A program made the translations under genes and the position numbers. The notes under the pieces are model-generated. The model was not told the DNA's origin, searched no databases, and was given only the letters and a program-made list of their open reading frames with translations. This document shows positions 1 through 8,534 of a stretch of 64,000 bases of DNA, piece by piece. Position 1 is the first letter of the stretch. The number at the start of each line of letters is the position of its first letter. Origin of the DNA: CALBPI01 sp039033995 (GTDB taxonomy: Bacteria; Pseudomonadota; Gammaproteobacteria; Steroidobacterales; Woeseiaceae); contig JBCCBP010000011.1 of the NCBI GenBank assembly GCA_039033995.1, positions 1-64,000 of the forward strand. The letters run 5' to 3'.

Positions 1-280
1 CCGACGCGCTGGCGCTGCCGATGAAGAGGTTGGATTCATCGAGCGTATGCGCCGCGGACGTGAACGGTTTACTGGTCGGACAGACATACTGCTCAGAGAC
101 ACAGACCTGACTGCTGCAGAATTTCGCGACCTGACAAAGTCGGATGCAACCTGGGCCAGTGTCATCGCCCGTGCTGATGTGAAGCCGATCGAATCAGCCG
201 ACCATACATTCTCGACAAAGTCGGCGCTGCGCGAGTTCCTGCAAAGTAGCGTTTCTGCCGTGCAGGAGTCGATCCGATGA
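1..280 (+). CDS. C-terminal fragment of alpha/beta hydrolase, probably exosortase A system-associated hydrolase 1
   Basis: Only the last 92 codons are present (reading from base 2) and the gene begins before the window. The tail carries ADHTFS at about 20-25 residues from the end, which resembles the catalytic-histidine segment of alpha/beta hydrolases. In particular it recalls the exosortase-A-associated hydrolase 1 family (TIGR03100), preceded here by a DLTAAEF segment. The downstream neighbours include other exosortase-A-associated families (O-ligase, acyl-CoA ligase, PLP decarboxylase), which supports this reading. Enzyme substrates in this family are not known. The assignment rests on a short tail plus context, so another hydrolase of the same fold is possible. 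Confidence 0.55.
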   Translation, partial: RRAGAADEEVGFIERMRRGRERFTGRTDILLRDTDLTAAEFRDLTKSDATWASVIARADVKPIESADHTFSTKSALREFLQSSVSAVQESIR

Positions 281-311
281 CGGCGCCACTGGTAGCCCGC
301 GAGGTCCAGCA

Positions 312-1712
312 ATGTCGCTGACCGGTCTGCTGTTTGTCGGATTTTACCTCGCCGGTATCGCGGCCGCGTTTCTTCGTGGCCCGATTTGGGGATTGTGGAC
401 CTACATGGCCGTGTTTTATCTGCATCCGCCTTCTCGTTGGTGGGGTGTCGGATTACCACCCATGCGATGGGCGCTTTTTGCAGCGCTGGTCACACTGATT
501 GCGCTGATATTTCAGTTGGCGCGTGAAAGAAACAATCCGTCTCCTGATGCCAGGGCGACTTTCTATTCACATGGGTTTGCCATTTTTTGGACGCTGTTTG
601 TCGCCTGGATCTGGTTTCAGGCGCCGTGGGTTATTGGGCCGGAGCACATGGCGGGTGTGATCTTGTTTACCAAATATCTCTTGATGATCTATTTGTTCTA
701 CAGCATCGTGCGCACGCCCAAGCAGATCAAAGATACACTGATGGTGCACATTTACGGGTGCGTCTATCTCGGCTGGCTTGCATTCAATGCGGGTGGCGGT
801 GGACGACTCGAAGGGGTCGGCGGTCCGGGCATCGATGATTCCAATTCGATGTCCATGCAATTGGGCACCGCTGTGATCGTCGGTGCGGCGTTGATGTTGA
901 GTGAGAAGCGATGGTCTCGGCTAGGGTATCTCATGTTGCTGATGCCACTCATATTGAATGGCATGTTGCAGGGTAACAGCCGCGGTGCCTTCGTCGGACT
1001 TGTGTTCGGTGGTGCCGTGCTGTGGTGGATGAAGCCGGGCGTAGTGCGCGGTCGGTTCCATTTGTTTGCCGCCGCCGCCATTGTAGGTTTTGTCGCTTTA
1101 GCGCCTGTGACCTTCTGGGAGCGAATATCGACACTAGGCGCCGTCACCAATGAAGAGCAGGAGTTCGATAACAGTGCCTCTTCGCGCCTCGTGATTATGG
1201 ACGCACAGTTTAAAATGTTTGTCGACTACCCGCTCGGGGCTGGTCACAAAGGGACGGCAGAACTGAGTCCTCAATATATGGACGACAGTATGCTGACGAT
1301 CAGCCACAACAATCCAGGTTCCGGTAGGGCTCGTGCCTCGCACAATACCTATCTGTCGGTCATGGTGGACCACGGTATCTTCGGCGTTGTTTTGATGTTC
1401 TGTATTTTGTTCTGGGTCTGGATGACAGTCCGTCGCGGCCGGAAGCGTTTCAAAAAATATCCGGAATACACGTTGCTACTCACCGGTGTTTCGGGCGCGC
1501 TGGCCGTAGTCGGCATGGCCGGCATGTTCGCGCCCTATCTGAAAGCGGAGATCATGTATTGGCTGATCGCCCTCCTTATGTCGATTGTTGCGATGAACCC
1601 GGCAAAGTTCGCTGAGCCGGAGGGTAAAGTATCGAAGCCGAAGCCAGAGAATCACGCTAAACGTCGCACTCAGGGTCACGTCGCATTGCAGAGATCGATC
1701 AATGGCCGTTGA
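312..1712 (+). CDS. O-antigen ligase family protein, exosortase A-associated putative O-glycosylation ligase
   Basis: A 466-residue polytopic inner-membrane protein with about ten hydrophobic segments. It has a Wzy/WaaL-type core: NSRGAFVGL at about residue 222 and SHNTYLSVMVDHG at about 343, the Arg and His regions expected for O-antigen ligase/polymerase catalysis on the periplasmic side. The N-terminus (YLHPPSRWWG) is like the exosortase-A-associated ligase family TIGR03097. It probably polymerises or transfers undecaprenyl-linked glycan, to polysaccharide or protein. A GAGG sequence precedes the ATG. It overlaps the following ATP-grasp gene by 11 bases, which suggests cotranscription. The basic C-terminal tail (about 35 residues) is cytoplasmic by prediction. 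Confidence 0.85.
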   Translation: MSLTGLLFVGFYLAGIAAAFLRGPIWGLWTYMAVFYLHPPSRWWGVGLPPMRWALFAALVTLIALIFQLARERNNPSPDARATFYSHGFAIFWTLFVAWIWFQAPWVIGPEHMAGVILFTKYLLMIYLFYSIVRTPKQIKDTLMVHIYGCVYLGWLAFNAGGGGRLEGVGGPGIDDSNSMSMQLGTAVIVGAALMLSEKRWSRLGYLMLLMPLILNGMLQGNSRGAFVGLVFGGAVLWWMKPGVVRGRFHLFAAAAIVGFVALAPVTFWERISTLGAVTNEEQEFDNSASSRLVIMDAQFKMFVDYPLGAGHKGTAELSPQYMDDSMLTISHNNPGSGRARASHNTYLSVMVDHGIFGVVLMFCILFWVWMTVRRGRKRFKKYPEYTLLLTGVSGALAVVGMAGMFAPYLKAEIMYWLIALLMSIVAMNPAKFAEPEGKVSKPKPENHAKRRTQGHVALQRSINGR

Positions 1713-2841
1713 TGCGCTTGTCGTTGGTCTCTGTAGCCACGGCTTGTCGGTCAGTCGTAGCCTTGCCCGCTCAGGTGCCAATGTTGTTGCGGTGGAAGCG
1801 AACGCGACACTGCCGGGTACACGAACGCAAACGGCACGGGTTGTCCAGATCGCGTCGCTGGACGAGGATCAATTGGCGGATTCTTTGATCGAGCTTGCAA
1901 AGCGCGAAGATCTGCAGCGCGACAAACCGTGGCTGTTCCTGACCAATGACGCGATGGTCCGCGCGGTCGCGACGCAATGGGAGCGCTTAGCGAATTTTTA
2001 CCGACTGAGCTGGAGCCGCGATACTGCGTTAGTGGCAGCATTGCTCGACAAGGCGAGCATCGCTGGTTTCTGTGAAAAGGCCGGTGTCGACTTTCCGCGT
2101 TCGGAGACTATCGACGACATCGATTCACTGCAGATTGCCGAGAACTTGTTTCCGGCGGCGGTCAAACCCGCGGCGCCAATGGGTCGTTTCAAGGTAAGTC
2201 TTGCTCAACACGGTCAGGATGTCGTTGCGTTAGCGGAAGCATATCCGGGTGCGTTGCCATTTATCGTGCAGGAGTGGATCCCAGGTGGTCAGGAAAACCT
2301 GGTGTTCGCATCGGGGTTTGCGGTCGACGGCAAACTGATGCATGCCTTTTCTGGCTTCAAGCTCCGGTCCTGGCCGCTCGATTCGGGGCAGGGGTCAGTC
2401 ATTGTGGCCAAGCATGATGCTGCAGTCATAGAGGCGGCGCGCCAGTTTGTTGAGGCGACGGGACTAACGGGCCCGATTGCTTGCGAATTTAAGCGCCGTC
2501 CTGATGGGCGTCTCGCATTGATTGAGCCAAACGTTGGCAGAACTGAGTACTGTACGCAGCTGGCGGCCTCTAACGGCGTTGATCTGGTCGCTGCCGAATA
2601 CGCTTATTGCAGCGGAACAACACGCGCCGAACGCGATCAAACAGACCATAAGGTCTGGTGCGACTTCGAGCGCGATAGCGGCAGCGTATGGGTAGGATTA
2701 CGCTATATCCTGAAAGATCGAAACGCGCGCGCATTGGTCACACCATTTTTCGATTGGTCCGATAACGGGCCACTGTTTATCGCCTTGAAACAAAGGTTTA
2801 CAAGGCTTTTGGGTAAGCTACGCACGAAAGTTGTATCATAG
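1702..2841 (+). CDS. ATP-grasp domain carboxylate ligase of the exopolysaccharide locus
   Basis: A 379-residue soluble protein. A Rossmann-like pre-ATP-grasp segment (VVGLCSHGLSVSRSLARSG, residues 6-25) is followed by an ATP-grasp fold from about 115 to 310: AVKPAAPMG, the hinge FIVQEWIPGG, and the metal/ATP segment ACEFKRRPDGRLALIEPN. The family joins a carboxylate to an amine or thiol through an acylphosphate. The substrate cannot be read from sequence. Its start lies inside the upstream ligase gene (11-base overlap), so the two are translationally linked. Such genes occur in surface-glycan loci, where an amino-acid or peptide decoration is plausible but unproven here. No signal peptide or membrane segment is seen. 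Confidence 0.75.
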   Translation: MAVDALVVGLCSHGLSVSRSLARSGANVVAVEANATLPGTRTQTARVVQIASLDEDQLADSLIELAKREDLQRDKPWLFLTNDAMVRAVATQWERLANFYRLSWSRDTALVAALLDKASIAGFCEKAGVDFPRSETIDDIDSLQIAENLFPAAVKPAAPMGRFKVSLAQHGQDVVALAEAYPGALPFIVQEWIPGGQENLVFASGFAVDGKLMHAFSGFKLRSWPLDSGQGSVIVAKHDAAVIEAARQFVEATGLTGPIACEFKRRPDGRLALIEPNVGRTEYCTQLAASNGVDLVAAEYAYCSGTTRAERDQTDHKVWCDFERDSGSVWVGLRYILKDRNARALVTPFFDWSDNGPLFIALKQRFTRLLGKLRTKVVS

Positions 2842-2870
2842 GTGGGCGAAAAAAAGGTGGAACAATAATT

Positions 2871-3659
2871 ATGTTTAAACACGACGCATGGCAGGAACGT
2901 TCGCACGGTAAATGGTCCAGAGGTCTGGGCGTGTTTGCGGGCGTGTTGTTGCTTAGCCTGCAATCGACACCGTCCCACGCACTGAATTTCAATCCAACCG
3001 ACGCGGAGTGGGCAACCTGGGGCGATATGTGCCGCTCGCGCTACGTCGTGTCCGCCGCTGGTCGTGGCAGCCGCTTTGCAAATCGCATTGCCAATTCCGA
3101 CGTCGAGTCGTGGCGTAGTCAGGTGCCCGGCGCATGGGGATCGCTTCATCATTATTGTGCCGCCAAAGTCGTACTGAGCCGTGCGCAGGCCGCACTGACA
3201 GAACAGCAAAAGCAGCACCACCTCCGACGCGTGTTGAGCGAGGTTGCGTTTAGCAAAGCGCGTACACCGACGACAGAGATCACATATGCAGATTATTTGG
3301 TGCTTGAGGCACAAGCGCACAACGCGCTGAATGACCCGACCGCAGCACTAGGCTCGCTCGCCAAGGCGAAGTCTTATCATCCGAATTACGGACCGCCTTA
3401 TTCATTGGAAGCCATCATTCGGCGTAAATCGGGTGATCTCGATGGCGCTAAGCAAGTGCTGGATATCGCTCTCGCAAAGGATGTGAGTGGCTTGTCCGAG
3501 ATTCATTATCTTATGGCGATTGTTTACCGTGATAAGAAACAATACGAGACGGCGCTAACGCATGCAGAAAAAGCCGAGGCGCTCGGGTACCCGATGACGC
3601 GATTGCGGTATTCGCTCGCTCGCAAAATCGCCGATCAGAATAAGACCGCGAGCAACTAA
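2871..3659 (+). CDS. Secreted TPR-repeat protein
   Basis: 262 residues. The start is fixed by AAGGTGG about 9 bases upstream of the ATG. A long positively charged N-region and hydrophobic core (FAGVLLLSLQSTPSHA, to about residue 38) form a signal peptide. The mature part is alpha-helical, with tetratricopeptide-like units at about 140-250 (DYLVLEAQAHNALND, and YLMAIVYRDKKQYETALTHA). TPR proteins are scaffolds. In exopolysaccharide loci they commonly help assemble or position the polymerisation/secretion machinery, but the partner here is unknown. It lies between the ATP-grasp and glycosyltransferase genes with short gaps (29 and 15 bases), so it is probably part of the same operon. Confidence 0.7.
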   Translation: MFKHDAWQERSHGKWSRGLGVFAGVLLLSLQSTPSHALNFNPTDAEWATWGDMCRSRYVVSAAGRGSRFANRIANSDVESWRSQVPGAWGSLHHYCAAKVVLSRAQAALTEQQKQHHLRRVLSEVAFSKARTPTTEITYADYLVLEAQAHNALNDPTAALGSLAKAKSYHPNYGPPYSLEAIIRRKSGDLDGAKQVLDIALAKDVSGLSEIHYLMAIVYRDKKQYETALTHAEKAEALGYPMTRLRYSLARKIADQNKTASN

Positions 3660-3674
3660 CGCGCGCAGATCCCG

Positions 3675-4904
3675 ATGAGTCGCGACATCCTGATTGTTGC
3701 GTACCACTTCCCTCCGATTCTTCAGAGCAGTGGTCTGCATCGGACGGTTGCTTTTGCCGAGCAGCTTGCTGCGGCTGGCAGCAACGTCACGGTCCTAACG
3801 ATCACGCAAAACGCGTTACCCGCGATCAGTGATGATGGCATGGACGATGTGCCATCGTCGGTACGCGTCGTGCGTGCGTGGGGCTTGGACACCACACGTC
3901 ACTTGGCCTTAGCTGGCAAGTACCCGGGTTGGCTGGCAATCCCGGATCGCTATCAAACGTGGATACGACCGGCTGTGTTTATCGGCAAGCGTTTACTCAA
4001 GCGCATGCACAAACCGGTAATTTTCTCGACGTTTCCCGTGTCGTCCGCGCACGAGATCGCGTTGCGCCTCAGCACGAAGACGCGTGTGCCCTGGGTCGCC
4101 GATTTTCGAGATCCGATGCACGTGCCAGGTGAGACCAGCAAAACGCTCGAAAAACTCGAAGCTGCTGCGGTATCACGAGCGGATGCTGTTGTCGTCACGA
4201 CACCGGCAACTCGAGATTTATTTTCGGGTCGTTATGGTCCCGCCGTTCGCGAAAAAGTATCGGTGATACCGAATGGTTATGGGCGGACAGTTCGACAGGT
4301 AGCAGCCAGTGAGGCCAAATCACCGTCGTGCGCACCTAACCCGCAGCCGCTATTGCTGCTACACAGCGGTTCTGTCTACGGTGAATTCCGAAACCCGAGT
4401 GCATTGTTTGTCGCAATCGCGGAATTGCGTGATGCCGGGGATCTCGCAGAAGGTGATATCGAAGTGGTCTTCCGTGGCGCAACCCTAGCGCCGGCAGTGG
4501 CCGAGAAGCTTGAGCAATTGAAATTGGGTAGCTTGGTGAACGTGCTGCCGATGGCGGCCCACTCAGAAGCGATTCAGGAAATGGCGCGCGCCCATGCGTA
4601 CTTGCTGTTACAGGGCAGTCAGTTTAATGCGCAAGTGCCTGCCAAGGTGTACGAGTACATCGCCATGCGTCGTCCCATTCTGGCGCTGACTGACGCGGTC
4701 GGCGCAACTGGGAAGTTGCTCGCCGATATCCCGGCTTCCCAAATCGCAGATATGCAGGATGCTGGCGCGATCAAGCGCGGTCTGATGGCGCTCATCGAGC
4801 AGGTCAAAGCCGATCCAACATCGCGCGGTCTAACGCATGATGTGACAAGTTTCGATCGACAGGCTGGTGCAAGACATCTCGTGGATATCGTCAACAAGCT
4901 CTAA
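3675..4904 (+). CDS. Glycosyltransferase, GT4-like (GT-B fold)
   Basis: 409 residues. The N-terminal acceptor domain starts ILIVAYHFPPILQSSG, a signature of GT4-type transferases. The middle has a VADFRDPMHVPGE segment at about 140. The C-terminal donor domain contains LLLHSGSVYGEFRNP and the nucleotide-sugar binding stretch KVYEYIAMRRPIL at about 325. It is cytoplasmic or peripheral and would add one sugar to the lipid-linked repeat. Donor and acceptor cannot be inferred. It is the last enzyme gene of the leftmost plus-strand operon. After it comes a 164-base gap containing a TGTCGC/GCGACA dyad. Confidence 0.85.
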   Translation: MSRDILIVAYHFPPILQSSGLHRTVAFAEQLAAAGSNVTVLTITQNALPAISDDGMDDVPSSVRVVRAWGLDTTRHLALAGKYPGWLAIPDRYQTWIRPAVFIGKRLLKRMHKPVIFSTFPVSSAHEIALRLSTKTRVPWVADFRDPMHVPGETSKTLEKLEAAAVSRADAVVVTTPATRDLFSGRYGPAVREKVSVIPNGYGRTVRQVAASEAKSPSCAPNPQPLLLLHSGSVYGEFRNPSALFVAIAELRDAGDLAEGDIEVVFRGATLAPAVAEKLEQLKLGSLVNVLPMAAHSEAIQEMARAHAYLLLQGSQFNAQVPAKVYEYIAMRRPILALTDAVGATGKLLADIPASQIADMQDAGAIKRGLMALIEQVKADPTSRGLTHDVTSFDRQAGARHLVDIVNKL

Positions 4905-4939
4905 TTACGTCGATTGTAAGATATTGATGTCACTCGATT

Positions 4940-4957
4940 TGTCGCCTGAATGCGACA
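4940..4957. promoter_or_regulatory. Inverted repeat TGTCGC-N6-GCGACA upstream of secreted protein gene
   Basis: A perfect 6-bp dyad (TGTCGC, six bases, GCGACA) lies about 110 bases before the start at 5069, in the gap after the glycosyltransferase gene. The same hexamer recurs in the long gap at 10.7-11.5 kb. It could be an operator. It could also be a short hairpin, but no T-tract follows, so terminator function is less likely. Confidence 0.4.
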
Positions 4958-5068
4958 TTGATAATGTGATTTTGCTCTCACTTTTTGAGGCCTCAGCGGG
5001 TATCATTACTCTATCGAGAGCGTGTTCCGCTCAAGTTCCTCCAGCGAAAACCTGTTATTGATTAGAGG

Positions 5069-6397
5069 ATGATCGTCATGTCGTTGCGAGATAGAAAACT
5101 GGTCTCAATGTTGAGCGCTGTGTCGCTCGCGCTTGCGGGTTGTACCGCCTTTGCACAGCAAACTGCTGAGTCTCCTGACAATCTGCGTACAGAGCAGGGC
5201 AGTGGCTCTGCGCCGCCGCCGGTCGCATCAGAATGCGTCAAGGCTGCGCCAGGTTGGGCGACGCAACTGACTGTGGGTCAATGGGAGCGTGTGAGCCTGA
5301 ATACGCTGGCCTCGCAGGATCCGAGAAACGATCCGGATGTGAACCCCAATTACCCGAATAGCCCGCCCTGGAATGGCACGATTGGCCAACGTGGCGTCAT
5401 CGAAGCCTGGAATGGTGGCGCGTTTGCTTGTAAGTACGGTGAGTTTGGCGCGCTGATCGCCTACGGTGGTGGTCACAACGATTACTACGGATCGGAAATC
5501 TATGCGTTCGATCTGGGTATGCGCGAATGGCGCCGGGTGTCAGACCCGTATCCCGGGCCAAACAATTGGCCGTACTTCTCCGGTCGCTACCCTGACGGTT
5601 CAGCCATTCCGCCGCACACATACGACTACGTGGATTACGATGAAGTCACTCATCGATTCTATATCTTCAAAGGTCAGCATACGCTTGGGCCGCCCTCGAA
5701 CAGCACGGCGGTACCGGTACTGCATGTCTTCAACCTGGAAACGCTGCAGTGGGAAGACGGTGGCATGAACGACGGCGTCACGATGTTCTCGGGGGGCTTC
5801 TCAGCCTATGATCCGCGACGCAACGTGTTCTGGGTGCAGGGTGCACCGACAAACGGCGCGGCGTTCACGCGTATTGATCCCTCAGTGGTATCCGGTTCCG
5901 GCGAGCGCGGTGAGTTCACGAACTATCCGTCGCATACGGCTTGGGCAAACGGCAGACCGCTGAACGTAGGTGCTGTTGGTGCCATTGACCCGAACAACGA
6001 CATCATGGTGTATCCATCGTTCCGTGATTCACAAAACGTCTGGGCGCGCGATCTGACGCGGCCCCAGGAGCAAGCGATTGCGATCAATCACGGTGGTCAG
6101 GCGCCTTCGTACGCGAGTGCCACCGGCTGGGAATGGTCGCCCGCACGCAATGCGTTTTTGTACTGGCGCGGTGGTGGTCAGGTGCATGAGTTGAAGCCGC
6201 CCGCATCCGGTTGGCGCAACCAGCAGTGGGTATGGACGCGCATTGCAAACAGCTCAACGAGCCCGACGGTACCGCGTAATGACAACGGTCCTTACAGCAA
6301 GTTTCGTGTGGCCACCTTCGATGAGTTCGATCTGGCGATCGTCATCAATGAAGGTACCGAAGGTCACGTATGGGTGATGCGTATTCCGAACGACTAG
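5069..6397 (+). CDS. Secreted beta-propeller-like (kelch/galactose-oxidase-like) protein, possible lipoprotein
   Basis: 442 residues. The start at 5069 lies just after TTAGAGG. An in-frame ATG at 5078 is an alternative. The N-terminus has a hydrophobic signal segment ending LALAGCTAFAQQ, which fits a lipobox (LAGC) or signal peptidase I cleavage after AFA. The mature part has repeated kelch-like blades: LIAYGGGHNDYYGSEIYAFD, then W-R-V-S-D, HVFNLETLQWED and FSGGFSAYDPRRNVFWV, spaced about 50-60 residues apart. This suggests a beta-propeller. No catalytic residues could be assigned, so carbohydrate binding or oxidation is only a possibility. It stands alone and convergent to the SGNH gene, sharing a hairpin. 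Confidence 0.7.
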   Translation: MIVMSLRDRKLVSMLSAVSLALAGCTAFAQQTAESPDNLRTEQGSGSAPPPVASECVKAAPGWATQLTVGQWERVSLNTLASQDPRNDPDVNPNYPNSPPWNGTIGQRGVIEAWNGGAFACKYGEFGALIAYGGGHNDYYGSEIYAFDLGMREWRRVSDPYPGPNNWPYFSGRYPDGSAIPPHTYDYVDYDEVTHRFYIFKGQHTLGPPSNSTAVPVLHVFNLETLQWEDGGMNDGVTMFSGGFSAYDPRRNVFWVQGAPTNGAAFTRIDPSVVSGSGERGEFTNYPSHTAWANGRPLNVGAVGAIDPNNDIMVYPSFRDSQNVWARDLTRPQEQAIAINHGGQAPSYASATGWEWSPARNAFLYWRGGGQVHELKPPASGWRNQQWVWTRIANSSTSPTVPRNDNGPYSKFRVATFDEFDLAIVINEGTEGHVWVMRIPND

Positions 6398-6405
6398 AGT
6401 GAATG

Positions 6406-6434
6406 GCTGCTCCATCGAAATATGATGGAGCAGC
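6406..6434. terminator. Hairpin between convergent genes
   Basis: A perfect 11-bp stem (GCTGCTCCATC/GATGGAGCAGC) with a 7-base loop lies between the convergent stops at 6397 and 6442. It probably ends transcription from both sides, although it lacks a strong T-tract. Confidence 0.65.
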
Positions 6435-6441
6435 GCTCAGC

Positions 6442-7230
6442 TCATAGCGACTCCGCCACGCATGCGGCGACACCAGAATCCGCTAATACGCGCGTCAGCG
6501 CACTATACGCTGCTTCGTTGACGTGCAGGTAAAAGTCGTCTGCGAGAAACCCTGAACGAATCAGGTCCGTATTTTCGGGCTGTGCCAACACATTTCCAGA
6601 TTCCATCACAACGACGCCGTCTATTGCGCGGATCTGCGCGTTTAATTCACGAATATAGGTCAACGTCGCGTCGTCCCAAAAAGGTGCCCGAGACAATGGT
6701 GTAGGGCCCGGTGGAAAGACTGTGGTCACAACGACCGTCTCCGCTTGCAACGTCAGGCGTCGGACGATTTCGGCAATGTGTGTTTTCGTATTCTCACGTG
6801 CTTTCCTTCGCTGCATCTCGGACAATGCGCCGAGCGGATGCAGATCGTTAATGCCAACCTGCAAAACAGCCATCGGATACTTCTCACCGGACGTTTCCGC
6901 AAAAGGCAGCAGCAGTAGCTGTTGCGCCGTCGTGCGGCCGCCCTCGGCAAGATTGGCGATCGAGACGTCGGTGTTGCTGTCGACATACTTCGCCCAATGG
7001 TAGGCGCGTGAGTCGCCATAGAAGGCGACACAGGCGCCGCCGGGTGCTGGCGTATTAGCCGCGCCGATCGTGGTGTAGTCGACGCGCTCGCCTAGTGGAA
7101 AAATACGGCCGGTGTGGATGTCGGCAAAACTGTTACCCAGCATTTTCAGGAGTACGACGACCACACCGGTAGCGCCCACCAGAACGGAGAGCATTAGCGC
7201 AAGGGCAAGCTTATAGCGTTTAGCTGGCAT
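6442..7230 (-). CDS. SGNH/GDSL hydrolase-like protein, membrane anchored
   Basis: 262 residues. A hydrophobic helix at about 9-32 (LALALMLSVLVGATGVVVVLL) anchors or exports the protein. The SGNH blocks are visible: FYGDSRAYHW (Ser) at about 70, LQVGINDLHPL (Gly and Asn) at about 125, and DDFYLHVNEAAY (Asp/His pair) near 240. The family moves or removes acyl groups on carbohydrates. The gene overlaps the upstream acyltransferase-3 gene by 11 bases. It therefore looks like the periplasmic transferase half of a split AT3-SGNH O-acylation system acting on the polysaccharide. Confidence 0.8.
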   Translation of the reverse strand: MPAKRYKLALALMLSVLVGATGVVVVLLKMLGNSFADIHTGRIFPLGERVDYTTIGAANTPAPGGACVAFYGDSRAYHWAKYVDSNTDVSIANLAEGGRTTAQQLLLLPFAETSGEKYPMAVLQVGINDLHPLGALSEMQRRKARENTKTHIAEIVRRLTLQAETVVVTTVFPPGPTPLSRAPFWDDATLTYIRELNAQIRAIDGVVVMESGNVLAQPENTDLIRSGFLADDFYLHVNEAAYSALTRVLADSGVAACVAESL

Positions 7231-8401
7231 CGGCTGTCGTGCGCTTATCGTATTCGAAGTATTTCTTCACTTTGAGCATCTGTTTTTCGAATACGTGCCA
7301 GCTAATGAGTGCGGCGAGCCATGCAAACGCAAATGCCAGTACAAAGAAGAGGGCGAACGCGAGATAGGATTCTTCGAGTGATGGCAGCGATGTCAGTTTG
7401 TCTATGACGATCATCGTCGCCTTGGCCACCGGCACATGCAGGATGTAGAGGCCGTAGCTCAATCTGCCGGCCTCGCGAATAAAACGATTGGTGGTTAGCC
7501 CGTGGGTGAGCGAACCAGGGTCGGCAGTAAGTGATTTGATCAGCAATGCGCCCCCGGTCAATGCAATCGCCAGATAACCAAACGACGCCATCTCAGGCGT
7601 CCAGAAAAACCAGCTTCCAGCGAGCAGGCGAACCGCTGCGAGTGTCGACACGCCCACGACCAAAGCAGGTAGTACCCAGCGACGAATCGCCGCAAACGAC
7701 GCCTGGTCGCGTAACAGCACGGATAGAATCGCGCCAATAGCGAGACCATCCAAATGCGTGAACGTCATGGTGTAGACCACCGATGCGGCGACGCCTTGTT
7801 GTACCAGCACGAAGCGTCCGATCGCTGAAATCAGCAGAAGCCCAATCGAAACTTTCAATACGGCCGGCGGGCGGCAGTAATAAACGAGGATCGGCCAGAA
7901 CAAATAGAACTGCTCTTCGACCGCAAGTGACCAAAAGTAACCGCCAGGGGTTTCGTTAAAGCCGCCTTCTATCGCGAATAACCAATTCGCGGCGTACAAC
8001 CAGAACCAGGCTTGCTTCTCGCCCATGGTAGCCAGATCATCCGGCAGGTTGCTCGTGACCAAAGGTGCGACCACGAAGAACAGAAACAGGACACCGTAGT
8101 AGAGCGGCCAGATACGCACGAAGCGACGGACCAGAAACTTCTTGAAATAACCGTCCTGCTTTCGAGTTTCCAGCAAGATGCCGGTGATAAGAAAGCCAGA
8201 TAGGACGAAGAACAAATCGACACCGACCCATCCGAACTGGGTCATATCGATGAACCAGTCCACGTGCTGTTGTCGTTCGAGTCCGTAGTGATAGACCATC
8301 ACCAACAACACCGCGAAGCCGCGTAGACCGTCGAGCGCGGCGTAATGCGAACCGGTGATATTGTCGATTTTGTTTCCGGTCATGGGCTTCGGATCTTTCA
8401 T
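7220..8401 (-). CDS. Acyltransferase family 3 (OafA/YrhL-like) membrane protein
   Basis: 393 residues with about ten membrane segments. The N-terminal AT3 signature is clear: ALDGLRGFAVLLVMVYHY (His near residue 38) and DLFFVLSGFLITGILLETR near 68. AT3 proteins pass acetyl or other acyl groups from the cytoplasm across the inner membrane to glycans. The ORF can start at the ATG at 8401 or at a second ATG at 8383. The following SGNH gene overlaps its end, so the two are expected to act together. It probably modifies the locus polysaccharide. Confidence 0.88.
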   Translation of the reverse strand: MKDPKPMTGNKIDNITGSHYAALDGLRGFAVLLVMVYHYGLERQQHVDWFIDMTQFGWVGVDLFFVLSGFLITGILLETRKQDGYFKKFLVRRFVRIWPLYYGVLFLFFVVAPLVTSNLPDDLATMGEKQAWFWLYAANWLFAIEGGFNETPGGYFWSLAVEEQFYLFWPILVYYCRPPAVLKVSIGLLLISAIGRFVLVQQGVAASVVYTMTFTHLDGLAIGAILSVLLRDQASFAAIRRWVLPALVVGVSTLAAVRLLAGSWFFWTPEMASFGYLAIALTGGALLIKSLTADPGSLTHGLTTNRFIREAGRLSYGLYILHVPVAKATMIVIDKLTSLPSLEESYLAFALFFVLAFAFAWLAALISWHVFEKQMLKVKKYFEYDKRTTADAS

Positions 8402-8449
8402 GGCGAGTGCGGTGCAGAGCTTACCAGTTGTTTTCTGTGACTAGAACGA

Positions 8450-8480
8450 CAAAAGCCCAAGTCTAACGACTCGGGCTTCT
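8450..8480 (-). terminator. Terminator of the gene at 8535
   Basis: An AAGCCCAAGTC / GACTCGGGCTT stem lies between the stop at 8535 and the start at 8401. Reading on the minus strand, it follows the stop at 8535 and runs into TTTTGTCG, as expected of an intrinsic terminator. Confidence 0.7.
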
Positions 8481-8534
8481 GAGTTTTCGTGTCACGGCCG
8501 CCTGCCGCGGCCCACCGCAGTGGCTATCGGTGCA

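Noticed and set aside
4867..5061. 64-codon ORF between glycosyltransferase and beta-propeller genes
   Set aside because: It overlaps the end of the glycosyltransferase out of frame and has no ribosome site or recognised sequence.
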